Source: an uncultured Christensenellaceae bacterium (GTDB taxonomy: Bacteria; Bacillota; Clostridia; Christensenellales; UBA3700). Taken from it: 64,000 nucleotides of DNA. Position numbers and translations under genes: made by a program. The notes below the pieces were generated by a model. That model did no database searches. It was not told where the DNA came from and saw only the letters and a list, made by a program, of their open reading frames with translations. The stretch lies in assembly GCA_910588545.1 (NCBI GenBank), contig CAJUOU010000001.1, positions 488,723-552,722 of the forward strand, given 5' to 3'. Shown piece after piece: positions 42,826 through 51,481 of this stretch; the stretch's first letter is position 1; each line of letters begins with the position of its first letter.

Positions 42826-43176
42826 TTACTTATTGATAATCTCTTTAAGTTTAGCAGCTTTACCTGTTCTTCCACGCAAGTAATAAAGTTTAGCTCTTCT
42901 AACTTTACCGTTACGTACAATATCGATATGGTCAATCTTTGGAGAATGGAATGGGAATGTTCTTTCCACACCTACACCGAATGAAAGACGACGAACAGTG
43001 AATGTCTCACGAACGCTACCGTTTTTACGAGCAATAACAACTCCCTCAAAAGCTTGAAGTCTTTCTTTGTTACCCTCTTTGATTTTGAACCATACTTTAA
43101 CAGTTTGACCAATTTTGATATTAGGCAAATCTGTACGAAGATTCTCTTGCTCAATTACATCAATAATATTACTCAT
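42826..43176 (-). CDS. rplS: 50S ribosomal protein L19
   Basis: 116 residues, standard length. Characteristic segments: RTDLPNIKIGQTVKVWFKIKEG, RLQAFEGVVIARKNG, RETFTVRRLSFGVGVERTFP and KVRRAKLYYLRGRTGKAAKL. Located at the 30S-50S interface. In B. subtilis it follows trmD directly; here yraN, rnhB and rbgA separate it from trmD. It has its own leader and terminator. Confidence 0.97.
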   Translation of the reverse strand: MSNIIDVIEQENLRTDLPNIKIGQTVKVWFKIKEGNKERLQAFEGVVIARKNGSVRETFTVRRLSFGVGVERTFPFHSPKIDHIDIVRNGKVRRAKLYYLRGRTGKAAKLKEIINK

Positions 43177-43198
43177 TTGACCTACCTCCTATTACGCA

Positions 43199-43224
43199 GT
43201 GTTCATAAAATATTAGCGGAACAC
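43199..43224 (-). promoter_or_regulatory. Hairpin in the rplS leader, possible L19 autoregulatory element
   Basis: GTGTTC / GAACAC stem with a 14-base loop, ending just before TAATAGGAGGTAGG, the rplS ribosome binding site. A TTGCAA-17-TAATAT promoter-like pair lies upstream. Low-GC Gram-positive rplS genes are known to carry an L19 leader RNA; whether this is one needs a covariance search. Confidence 0.45.
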
Positions 43225-43309
43225 CCGAAGTCTTTTATATATTAACATAAAATATTTTTATTTGCAAGCATTTTTATATTAAATTTTATTTATTTTTTAC
43301 AAGTTTTAC

Positions 43310-43681
43310 TTAATTTAGCCAAAATGCGTCTTTTATATGTTCTATTTTCTCCCCGTCAACACCAATCACGTCAAAACGAACCGCCACATTGTACATTTTG
43401 TAGGATGCAATATACATTTTTGCAGAAAAAATTATGTTTTTTATTTTAGACTCGGTAATTGACTCCAAAGGACTTCCGAACGAGGAAGTAAATCTTGTTT
43501 TTACCTCTACAAACACTAAAGTTTTTCCGTCCTTTGCAATAATATCTAGCTCGCTTTTACCTATATACAAATTCCTCGCAATGATTTTATAACCTTGTTT
43601 TTTCAAGTATTCGCAAGCAATATTTTCGCCTTTATTACCAATATTTTTAGTATTCAGTCCGTGCATTTTATCCTCACACAA
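43310..43681 (-). CDS. YraN family (UPF0102) endonuclease-like protein
   Basis: 123 residues. Endonuclease-like fold with GNKGENIACEYLKKQGYKI at the N-terminus and the core SELDIIAKDG followed by LVFVEVKTR, which is the PD-(D/E)xK Asp and Glu-x-Lys set. The family is near-universal in bacteria; a nuclease role in recombination is suspected but unproven. It overlaps the end of rnhB by eight bases, a common pairing. Confidence 0.9.
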   Translation of the reverse strand: MCEDKMHGLNTKNIGNKGENIACEYLKKQGYKIIARNLYIGKSELDIIAKDGKTLVFVEVKTRFTSSFGSPLESITESKIKNIIFSAKMYIASYKMYNVAVRFDVIGVDGEKIEHIKDAFWLN

Positions 43682-44285
43682 ACTTTTTTATAAAGCTTTT
43701 TCGATGTATTTCACATGGTCCGTGCTCTTTTATTGCTTGTATATGTACAGCAGTTCCATACCCCTTATGCTTTTCAAAAGAATATAAAGGATATTTATTG
43801 GCAAGTTCAACCATAAGATTATCCCTATAGACTTTTGCGATAATACTTGCAGCGCCTATATTATAGCTCAAGTAATCGCCTTTTATTATGTTTACAATAG
43901 GTATATCAGTATCCAATGTAAGGGCGTCAACCAAAGCAACATCAGGCTTTATTTTAAGTCCCTCTAAGGCGTTCTTCATACACAACTTAGTTGCCTCCAA
44001 AATGTTGATTTCGTCAATAACTTCAGGCGAAACCTCCGCAATGTTATAACAAATTGCATTTTCTTTTATTAAATCACTAAGTTTATTTCTTTTTTTCTCA
44101 CTGACTTTTTTACTGTCGTCAATCCCCTCGATAAGCTTATCAAGCGGCATTATAACTGCGGCACAAACTACGGGGCCTGCAAGTGGTCCTCTTCCTACTT
44201 CGTCAACTCCAGCTATGTATTTGTAACCCTTTGCAAGGTACTCAGATTCGTATTTCAATTTATCTTGAACAGTAAGTTTATCCAT
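43674..44285 (-). CDS. rnhB: Ribonuclease HII
   Basis: 203 residues. Removes ribonucleotides from DNA. AGVDEVGRGPLAGPVV has the catalytic Asp-Glu pair, GIDDSKKVSEKKR follows, then DALTLD and a further conserved Asp. Located between rbgA and yraN, as in other Firmicutes. The 94 bases upstream are AT-rich without recognisable signals. Confidence 0.95.
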   Translation of the reverse strand: MDKLTVQDKLKYESEYLAKGYKYIAGVDEVGRGPLAGPVVCAAVIMPLDKLIEGIDDSKKVSEKKRNKLSDLIKENAICYNIAEVSPEVIDEINILEATKLCMKNALEGLKIKPDVALVDALTLDTDIPIVNIIKGDYLSYNIGAASIIAKVYRDNLMVELANKYPLYSFEKHKGYGTAVHIQAIKEHGPCEIHRKSFIKKFV

Positions 44286-44379
44286 ATTTATACCTATTAT
44301 TTTGTTATGTGTTTTAACCGATTATTAAGTGTTTTACAATCAAAATTTTTCGCAAGTTATTTTTTATATTAAAAATAAT

Positions 44380-45228
44380 TCATTTTAAATCTTCACATTT
44401 CTCAAGCATAATCAAACCGAGCTTACCTTTTCTAAAATCGTCAATTACAGTTTTAGCAAGTCTTTCGGTATCGAGAATCCCACCTTTTAACAAAAAGCCG
44501 CGTTTTTTTGCAATGTATTCTAAAGCTAAATTGTTTTCCTGCGGGAGCTCTGTTATTTTATATCTTCCCAAAAGATTTTGTAAGTAATTTTTTCTGCAAA
44601 AATCAAGCATTTCTTCCGCTAGCTCTATTATATTTAATATATCTTCATTAATGCTGCCTACAAATGCTAAATGTTTTGCGTGTTCTTGATTTTCAAATGA
44701 TGGCCATAATGTTCCCGGAGTATCCAAAAGTTCCACGCCTTTTGCAAGCACTACCCATTGCTTACCGCGAGTAACACCCGGTCTGTCACCCGTTATAGTC
44801 CTTTTAGCACCACACAAATTATTAATCAATGTAGATTTTCCGCTGTTTGGAATACCGACAACCATTGCACGTATGCTACGGTTTACACCTTTGTTTTGAT
44901 ATTTTTCTATCAAATTTTTATTTAATATTTTAAGTCCGTCAATAACTTTCTGCGTGTTTCCGTTTGCACTGTTACAAACAACTACTTGCATATTGTTATC
45001 CTTAAAATATTTTATCCAAGCATTTAAATCTTCTCTTTCAACCAAATCAGCCTTGTTAAGGACATACAAAATAGGTTTCCCGCCCGCAAGCTCGTTTAAT
45101 TTAGGATTAAAGGAAGCCGCAATGCACCTGCTGTCAAGTACATATATCAAACAATCAACAAGTTTTACATTTTCTTCCATCATTCGCAGAGCTTTTGTCA
45201 TGTGCCCCGGGAACCATTGTATATGCAT
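44380..45228 (-). CDS. rbgA: Ribosome biogenesis GTPase RbgA (YlqF)
   Basis: 282 residues. Circularly permuted GTPase: G4 (LNKADL) comes first, then G1 GIPNSGKSTLINNL, G2-like GVTRGKQWV and G3 LLDTPG. N-terminal MHIQWFPGHMTKAL is the family signature. Needed for late 50S assembly. It starts on the last base of the trmD gene, so it is tightly coupled to it. Confidence 0.96.
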   Translation of the reverse strand: MHIQWFPGHMTKALRMMEENVKLVDCLIYVLDSRCIAASFNPKLNELAGGKPILYVLNKADLVEREDLNAWIKYFKDNNMQVVVCNSANGNTQKVIDGLKILNKNLIEKYQNKGVNRSIRAMVVGIPNSGKSTLINNLCGAKRTITGDRPGVTRGKQWVVLAKGVELLDTPGTLWPSFENQEHAKHLAFVGSINEDILNIIELAEEMLDFCRKNYLQNLLGRYKITELPQENNLALEYIAKKRGFLLKGGILDTERLAKTVIDDFRKGKLGLIMLEKCEDLK

Positions 45229-45902
45229 TATTTTTCCTCCAACAAATCAGGTCTTTTTTCTTTTGTTATCCTTATCTGCTCGTTATATCGCCATTTATCA
45301 ATTTCGCCGTGATTTCCGCTTAAAAGTACTTCGGGTACAGTCATACCTCTAAAATTTTGCGGTCTTGTATACTGTGGATACTCAAGCAAACCATTTGAAA
45401 AACTCTCCTCATTGGTAGACTCGCTACTTCCCAAAACACCATCGATATACCTTGCTATCGCATCTATAGCCACCATGCAAGCAAGTTCTCCGCCTGTAAG
45501 TACATAATCGCCTATAGACAACTCCAAATCTATTTCGCTGTCGATAACTCTTTGGTCGACTCCCTCATAGTGCCCGCACAAAAATAATAAGTTTTCTTCA
45601 CTGCTTAACTGTTCAACAAGTGGTTGAGATAGTGTTTTTCCTTTTGGTGATAAAAAAATTCGTTTGCAATCTCTGTTTGGGTCAACAGCAGCAATAGCGT
45701 CAAAAATCGGTTGAGGTGTCATAACCATTCCGCTACCTCCGCCAAATGGATAATCGTCGCATTTTTTATGTTTGTCTGTACTATACTCACGTATATCCGT
45801 AACATTTAAAGTAAATTTTTCATTTTCCAACGCTCTGCCTATAACGCTTTCATTTAAGCATGCAAACATATTTGGAAACAATGTCAACACTTCAATCTTC
45901 AT
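45228..45902 (-). CDS. trmD: tRNA (guanine-N1)-methyltransferase TrmD
   Basis: 224 residues from the ATG at 45902 (MKIEVLTLFPNMF); a TTG three codons earlier is less likely. SPOUT-fold enzyme making m1G37. Motifs: DDYPFGGGSGMVM, LSPKG, CGHYEGVDQRV, SIGDYVLTGGELA and EYPQYTRP. It overlaps rimM by 11 bases; the ATG lies inside the rimM end, so translation is coupled. Confidence 0.97.
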   Translation of the reverse strand: MKIEVLTLFPNMFACLNESVIGRALENEKFTLNVTDIREYSTDKHKKCDDYPFGGGSGMVMTPQPIFDAIAAVDPNRDCKRIFLSPKGKTLSQPLVEQLSSEENLLFLCGHYEGVDQRVIDSEIDLELSIGDYVLTGGELACMVAIDAIARYIDGVLGSSESTNEESFSNGLLEYPQYTRPQNFRGMTVPEVLLSGNHGEIDKWRYNEQIRITKEKRPDLLEEK

Positions 45903-46392
45903 AAACTGCAATTTGCTCCAAAATTTCTTTATTTAAATATAGTTTTTTATTTTCGACATCAACTTTTGCAAGCACTGTTTTTAAACAAGGGAACATAAAA
46001 TTTTTATCTCCTTTGACAACGTAAACATCTGCAGCACCATATTGCAAAATATCGGCAACTGTTCCGACAACACAGTCGCAAACAATAACCTCCATTCCTA
46101 TTATATCGCTGACCAAATATCTACCTTGTTCAAGTTTAGGCATTTTCTCCCGCTCAAAAGCTACTTGCATACCTCGCAAAAGTTCAACTTGATTCCTGTC
46201 ATCAACTCCGTCAAGTTTAAAAAACATACCGTTAACCAAATTTTTTACGGAAATAACTTTATAACATTTATCATTTAAGTAAATTTCTTTTAGCTTGCTT
46301 GCCAAAGCTTTATCTTGCGGCAAAATGTCAACTTTTATCTCGCCTTTTATACCTTGTGGTTTAATGACTTTACCAATAACAATCTTATCCAT
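45892..46392 (-). CDS. rimM: 16S rRNA-processing protein RimM
   Basis: 166 residues. N-terminal RimM barrel (IGKVIKPQGIKGEIKV) and C-terminal PRC-barrel (DIIGMEVIV, then ADVYVVKG and MFPCLKTVLAKVD). Assists 30S head assembly with S19. A hairpin just upstream (46490-46513) separates it from khpA and may lower its expression relative to rpsP. Confidence 0.94.
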   Translation of the reverse strand: MDKIVIGKVIKPQGIKGEIKVDILPQDKALASKLKEIYLNDKCYKVISVKNLVNGMFFKLDGVDDRNQVELLRGMQVAFEREKMPKLEQGRYLVSDIIGMEVIVCDCVVGTVADILQYGAADVYVVKGDKNFMFPCLKTVLAKVDVENKKLYLNKEILEQIAVYED

Positions 46393-46489
46393 AATTATAT
46401 AAAAATCTATCGAAAATCGACCTTAAATTTATATTACCTTATAAACTTATTTACTATCTAATTGTTACTACCTGTATAAATTACCAATA

Positions 46490-46513
46490 GACCCCACGGA
46501 TATTTGTGGGGTC
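46490..46513 (-). terminator. Terminator-like hairpin between khpA and rimM
   Basis: GACCCCAC / GTGGGGTC perfect 8-bp GC-rich stem, ten bases after the khpA stop. The following minus-strand sequence is not a clean U-run, so partial termination or an RNA-processing site is possible. Confidence 0.55.
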
Positions 46514-46522
46514 AATGGTGTA

Positions 46523-46750
46523 TTATTTTTCATTAATTTCTACAGTGTAACGCTTGTTTTGCTTCATACCGGAAGACTTGATAATTGCCCTTATAGCCTT
46601 TGCTACTCTTCCTTGCTTGCCGATAATTCTGCCTATTTCACTTTTATCGGAGTTGATATTGATAACAAAATTATCTTCGTCAATCACGATATCAACCAAG
46701 TTAGGGTCATCTACAAGTCCATTAATAATTGTTCTTACTAACTCTTGCAT
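46523..46750 (-). CDS. khpA: KH-domain RNA-binding protein KhpA
   Basis: 75 residues with one KH domain: VDIVIDEDNFVININ, then the GxxG-type loop IIGKQGRVAKAIRAII. KhpA pairs with KhpB and binds RNA in Gram-positive bacteria. It begins two bases after rpsP ends, the usual place. Confidence 0.94.
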   Translation of the reverse strand: MQELVRTIINGLVDDPNLVDIVIDEDNFVININSDKSEIGRIIGKQGRVAKAIRAIIKSSGMKQNKRYTVEINEK

Positions 46751-46752
46751 AA

Positions 46753-46998
46753 TTACTTGATTAGTCCTTCTTTCTTTAGCAAAGCTTTAACAGTATCTGT
46801 GCATTGAGCACCATTGTTTAGCCATTTGCTAGCAACTTCAGTGTCGATTTTTACCACTGCAGGCTCTTTAGTTGGGTCATAGTAACCGATTGACTCGATA
46901 TATTGACCGTCTCTTGCCTTTCTGCTGTCCATTGCTACAATACGATAAAATGGCTTACCTTTTTTACCCATTCTTGTTAATCTTAATTTAACTGCCAT
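46753..46998 (-). CDS. rpsP: 30S ribosomal protein S16
   Basis: 81 residues. VKLRLTRMGKKGKPFYRIVAMDSRKARDG (read in parts) and IESIGYYDP are the S16 signature. Preceded by GGAGG. In the ylxM-ffh-rpsP-khpA unit. Confidence 0.97.
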   Translation of the reverse strand: MAVKLRLTRMGKKGKPFYRIVAMDSRKARDGQYIESIGYYDPTKEPAVVKIDTEVASKWLNNGAQCTDTVKALLKKEGLIK

Positions 46999-47098
46999 AA
47001 ATGTACTTCCTCCAATAATATAAATATTTATATAATTAAAATTAATTATCCTAATTTAAGTGCTGTTGTAATGCTAAAATCAAGCAACTTTATTCTCA

Positions 47099-48430
47099 TT
47101 AAAACGGCATTCTCATTCTGCCTTTTAAACCACCGCTTGTCATTCTACGCATCATTTCTTTTGTTTGCTCAAATTGCTTTAGCAATGAGTTTACGTCTTG
47201 CAACGAAGTTCCGCTACCATTTGCAATTCTCTTACGTCTTGAGCCTTTTATGATTTGAGGGTTTTCCCTCTCGGTAGGCGTCATCGAACGTATAATTGCT
47301 TTTATTCTGTCAATCTGCTTTTCGTCGATATCCAAATTTTGACCTTTCAACTTACTGCTTAAACCGGGTATCATATTAAGCATATCTTTCATACTACCCA
47401 TTTGATTTACACGTTCAAACTGTTCCAAATAGTCATTCAAATCAAATGACTTATCTTTAATTTTCTTTTGCAATTTTTTCGCATCTTCTTCCGTTATGGC
47501 ATTTTGAGCTTTTTCAATAAGCGTCAAAACATCGCCCATACCTAAAATTCTCGATGCCATTCTGTCAGGATGAAAAGCTTCAATATCCGTCATTTTTTCG
47601 CCTATACCGCAAAATTTAACGGGTTTTCCTGTAACAGCTTTTATGGATAGTGCCGCACCGCCTCTTGTATCACCGTCAAGCTTAGTAAGCACAACACCTG
47701 TAATATCTAGTTGCTTATTAAAAGTATCTGCAACATTTACCGCATCTTGACCTGTCATACTGTCAACAGTCAAAAGAATTTCATGCGGTTTGTAAGTTTG
47801 TTTTATCGACTGCAATTCTTCCATAAGTTGCTCGTCTATGTGGAGTCTTCCCGCAGTGTCTATAATAACAACATCATTACCATTTTTATACGCTGCTTCA
47901 AAAGCACCTTTTAAAATTTTTAGCGGTGCGATTTGACCTTGTTCGTATACGGGAACACCGACACTGCCACCTACAACCTGCAACTGCTTTATTGCAGCCG
48001 GTCTATAAATATCACATGCAACCAAAAGCGGTTTTTTGCCTTGTTTTTTAAGCATTAATGCAAGTTTACCGCACATTGTAGTCTTACCTGCGCCTTGCAG
48101 ACCGCACATCATAATTATTGTTGGTGGATTATCACTGACAGCAAGCTTAGAATGAGTAGCACCCATTAATTCAATCAATTCGTCATTAACAATTTTAATA
48201 ACTTGTTGAGCAGGCGATAAACTACGCAATATATCCTCGCCGATAGCTTTTTCACTTACCTTGTTGATAAATTGTTTTACGACGCCAAAGTTTACGTCTG
48301 CCTCCAAAAGTGCAATACGCACCTCTCTCATAGCACCTTTAACTTCCAGCTCGGTAAGTTTGCCTTTATTTTTCAGTTTGGAAAAAATATGCCCAAGTCT
48401 GTCACTTAAACTATTAAATGTCCCCATCAT
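47099..48430 (-). CDS. ffh: Signal recognition particle protein Ffh
   Basis: 443 residues. N domain, then G domain with G1 GLQGAGKTTMCGKLA, DTAGRLHID, TKLDGDTRGG and GIGEKMTDIEAFHP, then a Met-rich M domain (QMGSMKDMLNMIPG, ending MRRMTSGGLKGRMRMPF) that binds SRP RNA and signal peptides. Two ATGs overlap at the start; both give the same protein but for one residue. It overlaps the end of ylxM by 17 bases. Confidence 0.97.
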   Translation of the reverse strand: MMGTFNSLSDRLGHIFSKLKNKGKLTELEVKGAMREVRIALLEADVNFGVVKQFINKVSEKAIGEDILRSLSPAQQVIKIVNDELIELMGATHSKLAVSDNPPTIIMMCGLQGAGKTTMCGKLALMLKKQGKKPLLVACDIYRPAAIKQLQVVGGSVGVPVYEQGQIAPLKILKGAFEAAYKNGNDVVIIDTAGRLHIDEQLMEELQSIKQTYKPHEILLTVDSMTGQDAVNVADTFNKQLDITGVVLTKLDGDTRGGAALSIKAVTGKPVKFCGIGEKMTDIEAFHPDRMASRILGMGDVLTLIEKAQNAITEEDAKKLQKKIKDKSFDLNDYLEQFERVNQMGSMKDMLNMIPGLSSKLKGQNLDIDEKQIDRIKAIIRSMTPTERENPQIIKGSRRKRIANGSGTSLQDVNSLLKQFEQTKEMMRRMTSGGLKGRMRMPF

Positions 48431-48764
48431 TATCCTCCAATATTTCTTTTAGCAATGAGAGATTTTTTTTAGACAATTCTTTATCATTATTATCTATTGC
48501 TGTTTCAGTTTGTTTGATTAGCTCGGTCATACTTGCAAATTTTTTGCATAAGCCAAGTTTTTCTTCAAATCCGATAAGCAATGATTCCGCTCTTTTAATT
48601 GTATCTCTGACTGCTTGTCTGCTTACACTAAATTGCTCGGATATTTCAAATAAAGAAATATCGCAATCATAGTATAATTTAATCATTTCGCATTGGTGTT
48701 CGGTAAGCAGGCAACCGTAAAAATCATTGTATCTACTTATAAATAGTTTTTCCGATTTAGACAT
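48414..48764 (-). CDS. ylxM: YlxM family helix-turn-helix protein
   Basis: 116 residues. Sigma-70 region-4-like helix-turn-helix: LLTEHQCEMIKLYYDCDISLFEISEQ (in parts) then SVSRQAVRDTIKRAE. Conserved partner of ffh in Firmicutes; proposed to modulate the SRP. Its transcript has a consensus promoter and a hairpin in the 5' UTR. Confidence 0.93.
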   Translation of the reverse strand: MSKSEKLFISRYNDFYGCLLTEHQCEMIKLYYDCDISLFEISEQFSVSRQAVRDTIKRAESLLIGFEEKLGLCKKFASMTELIKQTETAIDNNDKELSKKNLSLLKEILEDNDGDI

Positions 48765-48786
48765 TGTCCGCTCCTTAGCATAATGT

Positions 48787-48806
48787 GTAAAGGACTTTAC
48801 CTTTAC
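48787..48806 (-). promoter_or_regulatory. Hairpin in the ylxM-ffh leader
   Basis: GTAAAGG / CCTTTAC 7-bp stem with a six-base loop, between the promoter and the CTAAGGAGCG site of ylxM. No U-run follows, so it is not a terminator. It could stabilise the transcript or bind a regulator. Confidence 0.4.
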
Positions 48807-48810
48807 AGCT

Positions 48811-48839
48811 ATTATATATTAGTATTACTATATTGTCAA
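48811..48839 (-). promoter_or_regulatory. Sigma-A promoter of the ylxM-ffh-rpsP operon
   Basis: TTGACA (48839-48834), 17-base spacer, TATAAT (48816-48811), a full consensus match. Transcription should start near 48804. Confidence 0.85.
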
Positions 48840-48923
48840 GCGTTTATAATAAAATTTCGGCAAATCACTCAATAAAATTATAATATAACTAAAAACCTTG
48901 CGAAAATCGATATTAATCAAATA

Positions 48924-49967
48924 TTATTCCTTATAATTTATTTGATATTTTTTAGTTTTGTATTTCGGTTTACTTGTTGCGGTGGAAACAGTCATTTCCC
49001 TATCCGCATCAATTATTGTGTCGCTAATTAGATTTTGAACATCAGTGTTTAATTTTTCTTTATTTATTGTAAGAGACAATTCGTTTGCACCAAAATGTTT
49101 TTGAATAACTTTTACCAACAAATTTTCAAGCTTATCGCTGTACTTCCACAATCCGACAAACATTGCAACAACAGCTATCCCGATAATTATCCAAAGCAAA
49201 ATACCCCACCAAGTATTAAGAGGTATTTTACCCATTATATCAAAAGTTAGTGTTTGTCCTATTATAGTAATCGGTCTTGTAACAATTTGCATAATAAAGA
49301 ATGTTGTATACGACATTGTGGTAACGCCTGCAAATATACACAACAAATCGTCAGGGAAAACAGGTAACAAAAACATCATAAATAGCATCATTTTATCCCT
49401 GCCCTTTAACATTTTTTGATATTTGTTGTATGATTTAGGGCCTACCATCCATACTAAAAGTTTAACACCGAATACTCTACCCAATACAAATGCCAACATT
49501 GAGCCAAGCATCATTCCTACCAAGCTACAGACAAATACCAACCACAAATTTTGGAATGCAGCCATACCTGCGGCAGTTGAGATTGCCGACGGAATAGGAA
49601 TAAATGTAACTTGCAAAAATTGAATTAAAATATAAATCAACGGTCCCCAAATACCTGTTTTTTTCATAAGGTCGGAAATATTATCCGCATCTTTTAAAAG
49701 GTCAAGTGCACCGCTTTTTAGCAAACCTATATAAATAGCAAAACCTATTGCAGCAAAAAACAAAACTATCAACGTTAGTTTAAACATTGATTCTTTTCTC
49801 TTATAAATACATGCTACACAAATAATAGAGACTAAAAACGCACCGACAATCAATAATATAGGCATATAAAGTGCTGTTTCGCCAAACAAAAATATAGCCT
49901 CAATCATTGTAGCAAGTCCTAAAAATACTGCTAGTAACGAAAAAGTCAATTTCGATTTATCACTCAT
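48924..49967 (-). CDS. TVP38/TMEM64 (DedA-superfamily) membrane protein
   Basis: 347 residues. About eight hydrophobic helices. The core has the VTT-type pattern: IPSAISTAAGMAAFQN re-entrant segment, a GMMLGSMLAFVLGRVFG helix, and LPVFPDDLLCIFAG with the conserved Pro-Asp-Asp. Related proteins are lipid scramblase- or flippase-like. A long hydrophilic C-terminal tail of about 65 residues is extra. It overlaps rnhA by eight bases. Confidence 0.82.
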   Translation of the reverse strand: MSDKSKLTFSLLAVFLGLATMIEAIFLFGETALYMPILLIVGAFLVSIICVACIYKRKESMFKLTLIVLFFAAIGFAIYIGLLKSGALDLLKDADNISDLMKKTGIWGPLIYILIQFLQVTFIPIPSAISTAAGMAAFQNLWLVFVCSLVGMMLGSMLAFVLGRVFGVKLLVWMVGPKSYNKYQKMLKGRDKMMLFMMFLLPVFPDDLLCIFAGVTTMSYTTFFIMQIVTRPITIIGQTLTFDIMGKIPLNTWWGILLWIIIGIAVVAMFVGLWKYSDKLENLLVKVIQKHFGANELSLTINKEKLNTDVQNLISDTIIDADREMTVSTATSKPKYKTKKYQINYKE

Positions 49968-50409
49968 TTATGCCTCCTAAAATTTTATCTACTTGTTCTC
50001 TTGCCATTTTGTCGCACTCATTGTTATAGACATTGTCACTATGCCCTTTTACTTTTATAAATTTTACATTATGAAAATTAACTAGGCTGTCTAACTGTTT
50101 CCATAATTCAAGATTTTTTATGCTGTTTTTTTGCTTTTTCCAACCGTTTGCTTTCCAATTATCCACCCAATTTTGAATATAAGCATTGACAACATAAGCA
50201 GAATCCGAAAAAATTTCCACTTCGCATTTTTCTTTCAAACAACTCAATCCGTTGATTACGGCAAGCAATTCCATCCTGTTATTTGTTGTATTAGGCTCCC
50301 CGCCGGAAATGCGTTTTTCAACTCCATTATATATTAAAATCGCACCCCATCCACCGGGTCCGGGGTTATAACTGCAAGCCCCGTCGGTATATATTTGAAT
50401 ATGTTTCAC
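49960..50409 (-). CDS. rnhA: Ribonuclease HI
   Basis: 149 residues, single-domain. Cleaves RNA in RNA-DNA hybrids. YTDGACSYNPGPGGWGAIL (first catalytic Asp), NNRMELLAVI (Glu), FSDSAYVVN (Asp) and VKGHSDNVYNNECDKMA (His and last Asp) are all present. With rnhB elsewhere in the window, both RNase H classes are covered. Four-base overlap with proC upstream. Confidence 0.95.
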   Translation of the reverse strand: MKHIQIYTDGACSYNPGPGGWGAILIYNGVEKRISGGEPNTTNNRMELLAVINGLSCLKEKCEVEIFSDSAYVVNAYIQNWVDNWKANGWKKQKNSIKNLELWKQLDSLVNFHNVKFIKVKGHSDNVYNNECDKMAREQVDKILGGINE

Positions 50410-51197
50410 TTACCTAACTCCTCGGAACGATTTCTGCACTTTACCATAGCGCTGTCTATTATCTCATACAAATTGTCTTGTCTAAAACTTTCAACAGCTT
50501 GAATGGTTGTCCCGCCTTTTGAGCAAACTGCATTAATCAAATCGCAAATAGGTGTATTTTCACTTTCCACCATACCTATACTGCCTGCAAAAGTTTGAAG
50601 AACGCAAGTTTTTGCATCTTCTGCACTCATACCCATTTTTACACCGCTTTCAATCATACCCTCGATAAACATATAGACATACGCAGGTCCACTTCCGCTT
50701 ACAGCAGTGACAGCATGAAACAATTCCTCTTCCAAGTATATTGTCTTACCAATACTGTCAAATATACTTTTTACAAAATCTTTTTCCTCTTGTGGTATGT
50801 TGTCGTTTTTACGTATTGCTGTCATACCTTTTTTCAATTTGCAAGGTGTATTTGGCATTACTCGTGTAACATTTGCATTTGGGAAATATTTTTTTATTCC
50901 GTCATAAGTAATCCCCGCCATAATTGAAATAATATGTTTAGCCTTACAGTTGCTGCCTATTTCTTTTGCAATTTCGTTATATATTTGAGGTTTTACTGCA
51001 AGCAAAATATACTCACAGTCATTAAGTACCAAAGTGTTGTCTTTATGGGTTACAACACCATCAATACCTAAATCCGCAAAAGGGTCGGTAGCAATAATCT
51101 TGCTTTTATCAATCAATTTACTGTCAACTATGCCATTTGCAATCGCTTTTGCCATATTTCCTGCACCGATTATACCTAATTTATAGTTATAATTCAT
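50406..51197 (-). CDS. proC: Pyrroline-5-carboxylate reductase
   Basis: 263 residues. Last step of proline synthesis. Rossmann loop GIIGAGNMAKAIA, LLAVKPQ, VTRVMPNTPC, and the C-terminal SGSGPAYVYMFIE and SKGGTTIQAVE signatures. Preceded by AAAGGAG. First gene of a proC-rnhA-TVP38 unit with overlapping ends. The 174 bases to the tRNA contain the divergent tRNA promoter and otherwise AT-rich sequence. Confidence 0.95.
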   Translation of the reverse strand: MNYNYKLGIIGAGNMAKAIANGIVDSKLIDKSKIIATDPFADLGIDGVVTHKDNTLVLNDCEYILLAVKPQIYNEIAKEIGSNCKAKHIISIMAGITYDGIKKYFPNANVTRVMPNTPCKLKKGMTAIRKNDNIPQEEKDFVKSIFDSIGKTIYLEEELFHAVTAVSGSGPAYVYMFIEGMIESGVKMGMSAEDAKTCVLQTFAGSIGMVESENTPICDLINAVCSKGGTTIQAVESFRQDNLYEIIDSAMVKCRNRSEELGK

Positions 51198-51331
51198 ATT
51201 ATCTCCTTTCCTTACAAGTGATGAGTTTATATTTGATATTTTAAATTAATTTGCTACGATGTTTAAAAGCATATTTTAATGCAATACTTTAATATAAAAT
51301 CTAAAATTTTTGTAAAATAATCTTAAAACAT

Positions 51332-51360
51332 TTGACAACTGCAAAATTTTATCATATAAT
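51332..51360 (+). promoter_or_regulatory. Sigma-A promoter of tRNA-Trp
   Basis: TTGACA (51332-51337), 17-base spacer, TATAAT (51355-51360), perfect consensus, 11 bases before the mature tRNA. Confidence 0.9.
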
Positions 51361-51371
51361 GGACTAGACTT

Positions 51372-51446
51372 AGGGGAGTGGCTCAACGGTAGAGTAGTGG
51401 TCTCCAAAACCATTGGTTGCGTGTTCGAATCGCGTCTCCCCTGCCA
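51372..51446 (+). tRNA. trnW: tRNA-Trp (CCA anticodon)
   Basis: All four arms can be drawn. Acceptor AGGGGAG with CTCCCCT, D-arm GCTC/GAGT, anticodon arm GTGGT/ACCAT with loop CTCCAAA (anticodon CCA), and T-arm GCGTG/CGCGT with TTCGAAT. Discriminator G and encoded CCA end (51444-51446). It reads UGG only. It is the only plus-strand gene between 1.7 and 60 kb. Charged tRNA-Trp is relevant to anti-TRAP-type control in other Firmicutes, but no such gene is seen here. Confidence 0.97.
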
Positions 51447-51481
51447 AAAATCGCTCGTTACGATTAGTAACGAGCGATTTT
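51447..51481 (+). terminator. Rho-independent terminator of tRNA-Trp
   Basis: AAAATCGCTCGTTAC / GTAACGAGCGATTTT perfect 15-bp stem with a five-base loop, starting directly after the CCA end. Confidence 0.92.

Noticed and set aside
42768..42971. Open frame overlapping the rplS end and terminator
   Set aside because: Runs through the terminator hairpin and is a shadow of rplS.
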